From positions 8,556,001-8,620,000 of the forward strand of contig JAMPIQ010000002.1 in the NCBI GenBank assembly GCA_024699855.1: a stretch of DNA of 64,000 nt, read 5' to 3'. Below are positions 13,893 to 23,798 of the stretch, piece by piece. How positions within the stretch are numbered: the first letter of the stretch is position 1; the number at the start of each line of letters is the position of its first letter. A program made the position numbers and the translations under genes. A model generated the notes under the pieces. The model searched no databases and was not told the DNA's origin. It saw only the letters and a program-made list of their open reading frames with translations. The DNA comes from Aphelenchoides besseyi. Its lineage: Eukaryota; Nematoda; Chromadorea; Rhabditida; Aphelenchoididae.

Positions 13893-14165
13893 CGAATGTC
13901 CGCTGTGCTTGCTTCGTTCTCTTCATCCAATTACTCTTCGAGATTGATGCCTTCACTACCGCCACAACAGTACAATTTCGATCACTCGTCATCAGCCCAA
14001 AGCAGTCGAAAAGATTGTTACGTAGATTTGGGCGGACGTGCAAAGTTAACACGTGTTGTTTTGTCGTACAGCTCCAAATCGTTCATGATTTCGTTGGCAA
14101 TGCAAGCATCTTCGGACTACTCAAATCCAACAAACCTAAAACTAAATGCGCAAATAAAGAAATAA
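13893..14165 (+). CDS. possible small Ser-rich protein, unrecognised
   Basis: An open frame from ATG at 13893 encodes about 90 residues. It is rich in Ser (SFSSSNYSSRL, PPQQYNFDHSSSAQSSRK) and includes KDCYVDLGGRAKLTRVV. A second frame over the same bases (ATG at 13811, good context gccATGG) encodes MATRSVVRDVAFEIKSK and runs to 14242. I cannot tell which frame is used, or whether an intron joins them. Composition of the first looks more protein-like. No homologue is recognised, and it may not be a gene. Confidence 0.3.
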   Translation, partial: RMSAVLASFSSSNYSSRLMPSLPPQQYNFDHSSSAQSSRKDCYVDLGGRAKLTRVVLSYSSKSFMISLAMQASSDYSNPTNLKLNAQIKK

Positions 14166-14591
14166 CACACATCCATATTCTTAATGTTCTCTCGTCTGAT
14201 AGTCTATCGGAATCAAGACATCGCCTATTTCACCAAAGGTAATCATTAACCATGATTAAGATCTTTTCATTGACTATGTGGTCAAATTCGCCAACAAAAA
14301 CCGTTTATTTTCGATTAATGAAAAGTTGTTTGTGTATATCACTACTTCAAAGACTGATAGTTAGACTATAAAATGTCCAAAGGTAACGAACGGCTAAGAA
14401 CTTAACTCGCAATGCCAAAAGACTTCAGTTGAATCTTCGACGGAATTTCACAATTGGACGCGCTAAACCGTTGATATCCGAGTAAACTTCTTGTCTTGTT
14501 AATTTTACTAAATCGAACTTTTCTGTCAATTGAATCAATACTGCGTAAGTTGGTTATGTGTGTTAATTTCTTTAATTTGTGTTTCAGAATC
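14166..14591. promoter_or_regulatory. SmG upstream region with SL acceptor-like site
   Basis: AT-rich DNA without a gene. It ends in 'ttaatttgtgtttcag' just five bases before the SmG ATG at 14592. No matching donor is evident upstream, and the U-rich tract followed by CAG so close to the ATG is typical of a nematode spliced-leader acceptor. A 5'UTR intron is the alternative. Confidence 0.5.
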
Positions 14592-14866
14592 ATGAGCAAA
14601 ACCCATCCACCAGAACTCAAGAAGTACATGGACAAGCAAATGGTCTTCAAATTGAATGGAAATCGGTAACTGTGATGTTTTTATCGTTGATTGAAGCTCT
14701 TGATTTCAGTCAAGTCAGTGGAATTTTGCGCGGCTTCGATCCCTTCATGAACATCGTCGTTGAGGACACAGTGGAGACGACCAAAGACGGCGATCGTCAA
14801 ATTGGTTTGGTTGTGATTCGTGGCAATTCGGTTGTCATTATGGAGCCTCGAGAGCGTATCAGTTAA
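14592..14866 (+). CDS. snr-7: small nuclear ribonucleoprotein G (SmG)
   Basis: Two exons joined across a ~43-nt intron (about 14667-14709) give a 77-residue protein. It begins [24 protein letters not shown], then [23 protein letters not shown] (Sm1) and [21 protein letters not shown] (Sm2). This is a close match to SmG along its whole length; LRGFDPFMN and VIRGNS are the RNA-contact loops. It is one of seven Sm proteins that ring the Sm site of U1, U2, U4 and U5 snRNAs (and the SL RNA in trans-splicing nematodes). Length is normal and the stop is at 14864-14866. Confidence 0.96.
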
Positions 14867-15857
14867 TGCATTTGACTCAACTTTGCATCTCGTAATGTTT
14901 TCTTAAGTCTCTTGTTTGTTACAACGTTTAAATTAAAATGTTAAGTTACGGATGTGTTCAGCATAAATGGATTGAGACAACTCGACAATGATTTTTGAAG
15001 TTCCATCTGATTGGAGTGTTTGTAAGCAAACTGACATCTGCCAATCGAATGGTAGAATAATAAATTGAAAGAACCGGCAATTTCGCGTGCCACGAGGAAT
15101 GAGCTCGAGAACAAGAAAACTCATTTATTTCCGTTTGCCCGAATTTGAATGTTCGAGACCACATCTCTTTATGTACACAAGCGATAACGACTAGAATCAA
15201 AAGGGTCCTTGTTTTCTTCTTATTCTGCAATCTGATACAGTATTTCAATTTATCTTTCAAGGATGTTAAAAGACCATTTTAAGTGGGTAAGTGGCTTGGT
15301 GATTGGATTCGAAGTCAATGATTCTACGGAACAATAAACTCCATTGCTGGTTCAAATTTGAAGAGCAATGGTTGTGGTTGGAATGCTGTGAAACAAAACA
15401 ACTGACTCATGACTTCGCAGTTAATTTCTATTCTGAGACAAAGGAAAACGAAATCTCGAACAATTGACTTTTCATTTGAACCGGGTGTTCCACTCTTTGT
15501 TTTCGAACTAAAAAGCCGGAACTCATTTGTCGTCTGCTCATTTCTTGAGCCGCTCGTTTGCACAACTTGAGATGAATGGGTTAATTGCAATTCTTCGGAA
15601 CGTTTATCGTTGTTTTTATGGCTCATTGGATTTGTGAACTTAAAAGAAATACTCGCTCAAGCTTTTTGACTTCCGGTGAACATCCAACTTAACGTTTTTG
15701 GCCATCGATTAGTTGTTTTGCGGTGAAACGCTGTTTGACTTCGTAGTGGACACCCGTTGGGATTTGAAAGTGCCCAATTGTCGAGTTTTCTCAACGTATC
15801 ATCGATAAGCTCACACTTTGTAGTCCATTTTTCATACAAACTTTTTGATATAAAAAG
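14867..15857. other. gene-poor spacer
   Basis: About 1 kb between SmG and the K+ channel. Minus-strand open frames at 14933-15260, 15324-15626 and 15657-15839 have no motifs, biased composition and no continuing splice partners, so I do not call them. No repeat or RNA gene is recognised. Confidence 0.4.
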
Positions 15858-17798
15858 ATGTTGCTAATATCAAAAATAAGAAATGGTATAACGGCCGTAA
15901 GTTTCAAACTTCGAGAGTTCGTGAGTTGATGTTCTTATGGCCGTTTTGTAGGTTACTCCGATAGCCGTTCACTTCTTTATGGTTGCTTTCGTCGCCTCCT
16001 ATACGATCCTTGGAGCTTATTGTATTAGAGCGCTGGAGAATGCACGCATTAACGAGTGAGTTAAGCAGAAGTATGTTTGAATACTACGAAATACAGAATA
16101 AATCGAGCGAACGGATTTGGGTTAAATGGCGAGCCGTCGACACGTTCGAAACGAGCAAACGATCTCATTCTGACGGGAGCCGAGCTTGCGGCCGTTGCGC
16201 CTGATGTATTTTAAAAGCGTTTTATTTGAATCCTGTTTTTGATTTAGCTTCGACCGTGTGTCCAAAAGGCGATTCGTGACCTTTTAACATTGGGTTTATG
16301 TCATCCACACGAACTCAAGACAATCTCGATAACAACAATTGTAAAAGAAGTTTTCGAACTCTAATTGTCCAGTTCTTGCAGGACGATTGCTATCGGAACG
16401 CCGAAATCAATCTGAATAGAACAAAACCCACAAAACAAACGAATGAGGTCTGTAAGTTGTTAGTGCAAACGCTCCTCCTAAACTTCCTTTAGCTTATCGA
16501 CCTCGTGGTTTTCTTGAGGATTCTGAAGAAGATGAACCGGGGTGGAATTTACACAATTCCTTGGTATTTGCGTTCAGCATTATAACAACTATTGGTTATG
16601 GAAATGTAGCACCAATATCTTTTGAAGGAAGATTGTTTTGTTTATTCTACGGTCTGTTTGGCATTCCTTTGGCACTCCTAACCGTGGCCGATATCGGCTT
16701 ATTTCTGTCCAAAGGTAATTAGAAAGCACTATAATTAACTTGTTTATAGCAATAAAGAAGTTGGCTAATCATCTTACGGCTGCATACCGAAGAATACGAA
16801 AATGGCACGATGAGGTTTGTTCCTTTGGTTTTTAGCGTCATAATCGATTCATTTGAGTGTCAAACGAAATCAGTTCGATCAAACACAAGTGCAGTTATGG
16901 ATTTGAAGTTGCAAGAAAGTCAAATGAATGAACTTAACGGATCATCACCAAATACTCAAGCGGAAGAAGCGGATGAAATGGACCAAATGGATGGACAGCC
17001 AAAACGGTAAACTTGATTTACAGACAGGTGTTGAAGATTTGTGTTTAGAGAAACAAATGAGTCGATACTTTTGGCAATAATTTTTGCTCTTTACTTAATT
17101 GTTGGTTCTTTTTGCATTAGCTTCTGGCTTGAACCACAGATGTCTTTCTTTGTTGCGTTCTATTATTCTTTTATCAGTTTAACAACAATTGGTTTGGGAG
17201 ATGTTATTCCACGAAACTTTCAATATCTTCCACTTACCTTTTTGTATCTTGGAATAGGATTAGCTCTAACTACAATGGCAATAGAGATTGCAAGTGATTT
17301 GCTTAAAAAGATACACTACTTTGGCAGAAAGGTTGATGCACACGCTACAGAAATTTGGTTTGGAGGAAAGAAGTCTGTTTCATTATGTTCTCTGTACTTT
17401 AACTTTCATTTTAGAATGACACTGAAGAATCTTATTGGACATCTGAGTGACCAGCTGAATATTCCAATCGAACAACTTGAGGGATTCAACATCAACACGT
17501 TCATTCAAGATTCGATCAAAGTTGCTGATGGGGAACTTAAAACACTTCGGGTCATTTATTTATCACATCATGCCTAATGAACTTGATTTTAGAAGAAAGT
17601 CAGATTGTCAAGCAATGAAACTCCGAAGTTTGAAAAAGTCCCCGAAGATAAGCATCCGGATGACTTCATTAGCTACACGAGCGGTAATCATACTCTAATA
17701 ACTGATAATCTTGCACTCTTTTAGAAGAGTATCCGCTTCAAACTGCACGATCTTGCGGCTCAATAGATCAACATAAAATAAGCCAATCAGCGCGTTAA
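15858..17798 (+). CDS. two-pore-domain potassium channel (TWK/K2P family)
   Basis: About ten exons. M1 is VTPIAVHFFMVAFVASYTILGAYCI. A long extracellular loop includes DLILTGAELAAVAPD and one Cys (DDCYRN). Pore 1 is SIITTIGYGNVAPISFEGRLFCLFYGLFGIPLALLTV; M3 and pore 2 are ILLAIIFALYLIVGSF and YYSFISLTTIGLGDVIP; M4 follows with GIGLALTTMAIEIA. Both selectivity filters (TIGYG, TIGLG) are intact, so it should pass background K+ current across the plasma membrane. The intracellular loop between M2 and pore 2 is acidic (AEEADEMDQMDG). The 3' end has two options: a stop at 17722-17724, or splicing at about 17680 to extend to 17798 (EEYPLQTARSCGSIDQHK...). I prefer the latter because the donor and acceptor are good. 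Start at 15858 is the first in-frame ATG. Confidence 0.9.
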
Positions 17799-18147
17799 AA
17801 TGGCTAATAAATCTTCGAATAAATGTTTTGGTCAATAGTATCGGGTTGTTGTTTTCAATAGCCGAGTTTAACTTGTTGATTAGAAGTGACAAACACTTTG
17901 AACTTAATGTGTTATTCTTATCGGCCATTTTTTATTTCTAGTTAAGGTTTACAACTTGACGCAAATATTCATTTGTATTGCGCTCGAAAATAAGAAGTCG
18001 ACTGATAAGATACAAAACTCTGCTTGGTAGACATAAAAAGCGCTGAATTTGGATCACAATCAATTGGTTAATTTTTAAAATTCAAAATGTCTGATTGTCA
18101 TTGAAAAATAACAGTTATATCTTCTGTGGTTTCAGTTTTGAACAACA
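17799..18147. other. spacer upstream of AKR pseudogene
   Basis: About 350 AT-rich bases. A small minus frame at 17695-17928 overlaps the channel's 3' end and is not supported. An acceptor-like 'gtggtttcag' at about 18127-18136 precedes the AKR ATG by about 11 bases, like other putative trans-splice sites here. Confidence 0.4.
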
Positions 18148-19611
18148 ATGTCCGACGAGTATCACGTAAAACTCTCCAATGGTTTGGACTTTACATTGAT
18201 CGGCTACGGTACATGGCAATCAACTGACGATGATATACTCAAAAAGTGTTTGAGTTTGGCTCTAGATATCGGATACCGCTATCGACACAGCCACTTTGTA
18301 TGGCAATCATTATATCATCGGACAAATCCTCCAAGAGTATTACGAAGCTGGAAAGTTGAAACGTGAAGATGTTTTCATCACTACTAAGGTATATATCTAT
18401 TGGTGTTTGTATACCAATCCTTCATTTAGTTGCTATTGCACGGACATCGCAAAGAAGATGTTGAGCATTTCATCAAATGAACTAGAGGTGATCAACTAGT
18501 AGTAACGAATCGTTTATTGAAATGAGTACAAAGGCCTGGTTCTAAGCAGCAGCTCGAACCCTTTTATCCCGATCGCCGGTGGGCGGGTTCGAGCTTCTGC
18601 ATAGCCGCGACACAAAGAAGCATTGAGAGATCTGCGAACAGATTACATTGATTTGTATTTGGTCAGTTCCCTAATTGCTTTTCTGATTTGTAAACGTATT
18701 TTCTTTAGATCCACAACCCTTGTTCGGTTAAGATGATCCCAATAGCAAGGTTGTCTCTATCATGAAATTTAGCGCAATGAAGACTACACAATGAAGTGGA
18801 TCGATAACGGAAGTCATCTTGATCCCATTGAAGTTCCGCATATTGAAACTTGGCGAAAACTTGAACATCACTACAAAGCAGGAATCTTGAAATCAATCAG
18901 GGTTTCGAACTTTACCGCGAAACAACTTCAAGAGCTCTACGATCAAGCAGAAGTGAAACCAATCAATTTGCAGGTGATTTGAACGAATCGACTACGATGA
19001 TATGTCATTCAGATTGAACTTCACATTTACCATCGTCGTCGTGATTTGGTTGAGTTGTGCAAACGATTGAACATAAGTGTGATTTCCTACGCGACATTAG
19101 GTATTGTCAACGCCTCTTTTCCATCAATCGATTTTGATCATTGCAGGATCACCGGGTCGATTAAAAGATGTAAGTTGTTGAAATACTGATTATCTTCACA
19201 ATGCTTGACGATCGAAAAGAATGCAAAAAGTTAGCGATTCTAAGCATAAAATTCAAAATTTTGTTACGATTTTGCAACATCGCTTATTTGGTTACCGTCG
19301 TCGAGCATTTTAAGAGACAATCACTATTTCGACATTTTAGATGAAGAAAGTGGATCCAAATCATAAATTCCCGGATCGTGATTTGCTGCATCATCCACTC
19401 GTTTTGGAAATAGCCAAGAAACACAACAAAACAGCGGCTCAATTGAGTTTGTTTCTCTGTAAACTTCAATTCAACATCAGATCTCAGGTATTATTGCGTC
19501 ATCTGATACAACTGAAGATCTCGGTTATACCGAAGTCGTTGTCGCCCAAATGTATTGAAAATTTTTGGAGTTTTCGACTTCCGTTTGAGTGACGAAGAAT
19601 CGCGCGTTTAG
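18148..19611 (+). pseudogene. aldo-keto reductase pseudogene
   Basis: The AKR scaffold is plain but broken. It opens MSDEYHVKLSNGLDFTLIGYGTWQS. At about 18280 the frame slips between GYR and IDTATLYGNHYIIG (two bases short of an expected GYRHIDTATLYGN). LLLHGHRKEDVEHFIK then meets a stop, and EALRDLRTDYIDLYL resumes 139 bases later, after an insertion. Another frame change follows IHNPCSVK near 18735. ETWRKLEHHYKAGILKSIRVSNFTAKQLQELYDQAEVKP and LHIYHRR are good family blocks, as is LLRHLIQLKISVIPKS. A final one-base slip at about 19567 would turn ENFWSFRLPFE-stop into ENFGVFDFRLSDEE, ending at 19611. Multiple independent lesions argue for a pseudogene over one sequencing error. Functional family members reduce carbonyls with NADPH. 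Confidence 0.82.
18478..18616. mobile_element. ~139-bp insertion with strong hairpin and 4-bp duplication
   Basis: The segment interrupts AKR coding sequence exactly where the protein should read FIK-EAL. It is bounded by CAAA at 18474-18477 and 18613-18616; deleting it with one CAAA restores the reading frame. Its core is an inverted repeat: 18546-18561 pairs with 18585-18600, 15 of 16 positions, around a ~23-base loop. The right arm contains ggttcgag, like a tRNA T-arm/B-box, so a tRNA-derived SINE or a small hairpin transposon are candidates. No transposase is encoded. It is not a simple intron, because no GT donor fits without losing conserved residues. Confidence 0.6.
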
Positions 19612-19736
19612 ACAACGAGATAAACGAAGATGTTCGTTTGTTCGAATACATTATGTTAAACAACCATCCCTATTTTCCACCATATTAATAGGATGTGAAC
19701 TTTATTAGAGTAAACAATAATACAAAAGCCCGTTTG

Positions 19737-22700
19737 TTACTTCGATTCAACGAAATCTATCCACTGTTCGAAAACATTACGCAGAATTTTCGCCGTTTCG
19801 GGGTCCACCTCACTGATTGCAGCTCCGTTTTGACGTTTGGCTTCCGATTCACGAATGCGCTCAGCCAAAGATTTTGCATCCACTTTTTTCAGTTCATTAA
19901 ACGCTTTGTCAGCTTTTTGTCGATCAACTGAAAGTCGTTTCTTCGCAGCTGCTGCTTGTTTTTCATTTTTGAGTACCGAGAAATCGGGTTGCGGGAAGAC
20001 GGAAGCTTGTTTGGCATCAACGGAGATCTTAAAGTGCTTCTTCATAAACTATATTTGTATCTTTTTTGCTTACCTCTTCACTTACACTTCCCGATCCCTC
20101 ATCGAGTTCTTCACTGGAATCGTTTGTTGGGATTTGAAATTGAGAATCTTCGTTCTCAGCTTTTTTCTTATTCGAAAGCATAGAAGAAACAGTTGGCAAC
20201 AAAAGCTAAAGACAACAAAGTCGTAATGCCGTCGTTGAGTTCAAACCTTCACGTTGACGTCATAACCGTCGACATTCGCAGATTTAGTCAAATCAGAAGC
20301 TGTCGAATTCGTTGTCGTTTGTTTAGCTGATAGAACAACAGGAATTAACGTGACAAGACGATCGGCCGGTGGTTCCAAGCCCGATCCAATCGCTACCAAT
20401 TCATCAGAGTCAGTCGGTGCAGCATCAACGAATTCACGACTCTCTTCTTGTCCCAGTTCTTCCAGCGATTTTGCGAGTTCATCTTCAACCCATGCACGAT
20501 GAACATCTTCTGGCACTTTAGTTGTCGCGTTTACCGTAGCAGTCTGGAAGATAAAATGATTTTAAGTTTTAAAGAAGCCAATTACTTGTAACTTTTCCAC
20601 CAACAATTTTGTATCGTTACCGCTCGACAACAAATCACTAATTAATTCGGGAGATGAACTCGCAAGAATAGTTCGCAACGATGAGACCAACTGTTCGACT
20701 TGTGCAGTTCGATTTACCGGTGCAGAAGTGGTGGTAACTGATGGTCGAGTGTGACCCAAATTTTTGGCTCCACAACCAATCAATTCGTCTTGTTTTCGCG
20801 CCAACAAAAAGTCGCCGCTGTTTGTGTTTGGATGAGCTCGTGACTCGACCTGTGCTTCCTCATGATCACTATCCAAATTCTGAGCAGTAACAGCTTGTTC
20901 CAGCGGACTTCCCGAATCGACCAAATTAGTTTCCGAATCGTCGTGAATTCGTCTATCGACTAATTGAACAACTTCCACGTTCTCCGAAATATTCAAGTTT
21001 GTTGTGGGCGTGTTCACTTCAACGGTATTTTCATCGGTTGAAGACCTCTAAATTCAGATTATTAGTTGGTCTTGTTTCCACTGCCGCTCGTTCGTTGACT
21101 TCACTGCGAAACCACGGATATTAGCGATTTATTACGAAAAAGAAGATAACAATTGGCGAATTCTAACGGTGCCGACGAATCGGCAACAAATCATCGATGT
21201 CTTCAGTATCATCATCGTATAACCGTGTCATTGCATCGAAGAGTGTTGAGCCGAGAGTTCGCATCAAACCAATTTCCGGTGGCATAATGACCCACGGATC
21301 ACGTGTTGTTGCCTTTGGTTTCGATTTCAGCAGATCGTTTGGTTGAGGTGAGAAAAATTGGCTGCGAAAAGCTGCGTGGCGAGCCGAAGCGTTTGGCCGT
21401 TTTGTTGCTTTTAGATTCTGCTCGTCCCCGCCGCTAATTTCGATTTCGTTTCCGAACTCATTGGATTCGCGAAACGGAAATTTAGCGGCCAAATTGCGAT
21501 GACTCGGATTTTGAAGCGACGAGGCGGATAGTTTGCGAAGTTGAACGAGCGGCATAGCATCGAGACCCACCTGACTGTTGTTCTCTTCCTCTAACATCGT
21601 CTGAACAGCGTTGATAATACGCTCTAGATTGCGCATGCGATCACCAGTTGACTTCTGGGTATCATCACGAGCTGCGTTCTCGATCGTGTCGGCGAGATTA
21701 GCGAGTGGATCGGAGGCAGTGGTACGTTTCAAGAAGTCACTGGTCGTTGAAAAATCTTCTGGCATCGTTGTATTTTCAGGAGTAGCGGACGAACTAGTTA
21801 ATTTGTCCAATTTTCCATCTGCTAAAATCTCCTGGTCGTTAGCAGTTGATTCACTAATTCGTGTTCCATGAGCTACGACAACTGTTGGTTCTACAACCGT
21901 GTTGGTTGATGGTAGTGGTGGACCGTCATTAAGCTAAAGTGAACGGCTTGTCTTTTCAAATGACTTCAACTAACGGTTTGAACTGAACGTTCTTCATTGT
22001 TTGGCTCCTCACCACTGGCACCAATCTTTTCGTCTGCTGCCGTTGCATTCATTACGTCTTCGTAGTCTTCGAGTTTGGTTCCAGTCAATTCGGTTTCCGA
22101 TTGATCGCTTGAGTTTGATGGGCGGCTGATTCCGAAAAACACGAGGATATCTTCCAACTTTTTCCATAGTGGATTATTCAGTTCTTCGTGCTTAAGATTC
22201 TTGAGTTATTACTTTCGTTCAGTTATCTCTTACCTTCAAATGTTTTTCGTGTGTTCTTTCGCAAACAAAACGATAAAAATTTGATGGCGATCCACTAAGA
22301 GAACAATCTACATCGTCGAGAGTACGTGTATTAACATTCAACAGCGCACATCGTTCTCGACCTTCGGCGTGATCAAACGGTTCTCCTGCATTCCATTCGA
22401 TTCCACTTTCATTTAAGTCTACTGGTGATTCACTGACCCATTGCCATTGCTTATTGATCGAACCGTCGTCGTTGTCTGACGCCAACAACCCGATTTGTAA
22501 TTGACGTTCTCGGAATTGACGGAGTTGTGGTTTGTAGTGCGCAAGAATCCAATCCTAAAACTTCACACTATGTAACTGTATATCGAATGAACAAACCAAT
22601 TCTTCGATGTCTGCGATAGTTAAGAGATCTGCATTCTCGGCCAAACATGCTTCACGAGCTTCAATCCACGATTGTTGTCCAACGTGAAATTGATATTTTT

Positions 22701-22938
22701 TCTGTCTTGGACCGGAAATCCAAGGGGCATCAGAGGTGCCGACCGTTACCGGCGAATGTGCAAGACGTAGTCCTCGAATCATTGCGGCAGCTGTTTTCTC
22801 ATCGTCTGGGTCTGTGGTTTCTTGACTCGTCGATTTGGCAGCTAAACGGTGAACAAAAATTGAAAGATCAAGTTGTTCGAACTCACATATGATCGTAACC
22901 AACAGTCCCACTATCAATGTCGAATAATTCTTGATCAT
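19737..22938 (-). CDS. secreted C-type-lectin-like protein with long disordered tail
   Basis: Starts MIKNYSTLIVGLLVTIICEF (signal peptide) at 22938. A C-type lectin-like domain follows: WIEAREACLAENADLLTIADIEE, LQIGLLASDNDDG...WQWVSESP, IEWNAGEPFDHAEGRERCALLN, and DVDCSLSGSPSNFYRFVCE. The WNAGEP block resembles the EPN/WND-type ligand loop. The rest is acidic, Ser/Thr-rich and probably disordered. A conserved-looking block is DPWVIMPPEIGLMRTLGSTLFDAMTRLYDDDTED (about 21190-21300), and the protein ends in a basic helical segment, LKNEKQAAAAKKRLSVDRQKADKAF, to FEQWIDFVESK. Exon joining is uncertain at 21020-21165: a stop follows PIRRHR, and the next exons (RSSTDENTVEVN...) may need a one-base shift or belong to a second gene. 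The likely place of action is extracellular; ligand unknown. Confidence 0.68.
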
Positions 22939-23013
22939 TTTCGCAATCTGTAATCACAGGTTAAGAGGTTTGAACACGCAGTTCTGTTGTTTTAAGGGAT
23001 TCAAAAAATCAAT

Positions 23014-23283
23014 TCAAGTGCTCCAATCGCCCAAATTCGCCGATTGACTGCGCCGTTTTGATCGGCGGTAGTTTTGAACGATCGACGACATCAATTGGAA
23101 TCCCGAAAAAACGAATGGAGCGCTCAATCGCAGCTGATTTCCGAGTGTCGGGATTTGTGATGGAGATCTTCGGGTCATCGCAAACGTTCTCACTTTCGAC
23201 CGCCTATTGACCGAAATTTCACTTACGAAACAAACTGCCGTCTGTCCAACTTCAATGACCAATATCTCTGTCTATCTCTCCAA
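23014..23283 (-). other. minus-strand open frame, unassigned
   Basis: An open frame at 23014-23262 (starts MVIEVGQTAVCFVSEI, basic and Ser-rich) lies just downstream of the small secreted ORF. It could be a continuation by splicing, but no convincing donor-acceptor pair was found. The bases between it and the lectin gene start (22939-23013) show nothing. Confidence 0.2.
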
Positions 23284-23637
23284 TCAATGTTGTTGCTCTG
23301 GATTACGCATGCCGACCGGATATTGAACGGCGATTCGAATTGACGGTGTAAAAAGTGAACTCTTCTGTCGAATCGGATTTACGTTCCCGCTCGCTGATAC
23401 GATCGAAATATCCGCAAATCCACGACGATCGTTTAGTTTGATTGTTTTCAATCGTCTGCATTGCGCAACCTCATGAAATCTCTTGCTTTCACGACTTTTC
23501 AATGGCATCGAAGTTGGAGGTTTGGTGCAACAAGGCTTGTGAGATGAGCTACGAATGTTAAGCCAAATCTGGGAACTATTTATTACGTTTAAAAACAACA
23601 ATAGGAAATAAAGATTGAATGACCATGTTGATAACAA
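23284..23637 (-). CDS. possible small secreted basic protein
   Basis: Single open frame of 117 residues. It begins MLSTWSFNLYFLLLFLNVINSS, a good signal peptide, then CCTKPP, MPLKSRESKRFHEVAQCRRLKTIKLNDRRG, and a C-terminus PVGMRNPEQQH. The basic pairs (KSRESKR, NDRRG) might be processing sites. No family is recognised. Support comes only from the signal peptide and an uninterrupted frame between two well-supported genes on the same strand. Confidence 0.38.
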   Translation of the reverse strand: MLSTWSFNLYFLLLFLNVINSSQIWLNIRSSSHKPCCTKPPTSMPLKSRESKRFHEVAQCRRLKTIKLNDRRGFADISIVSASGNVNPIRQKSSLFTPSIRIAVQYPVGMRNPEQQH

Positions 23638-23798
23638 GCAATGAGATCAACAGGAATTTTGTTTTCGCCCAAATGCAAAAGGATCACCGTTGTTTTAACA
23701 ACAAAAACGGATTGATAAACAAAACACAAGATCCCCCGGATACCACGTATTAGATGATAAACAAAGAAATAAATGAATTAAAGCTGAGATTACAGTTT

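Noticed and set aside
13811..13920. Zinc-finger-like CPRCGF and ECPLC in a third frame
   Set aside because: The frame has a stop between the two motifs and no splice sites to connect them.
18546..18600. tRNA gene in the AKR insertion
   Set aside because: There is a B-box-like ggttcgag but no acceptor stem, anticodon arm or A-box in place.
20049..20073. Apparent 25-nt intron in the lectin-like gene
   Set aside because: A downstream acceptor (ctttaag) gives a ~46-nt intron in the same phase, nearer the usual size here.
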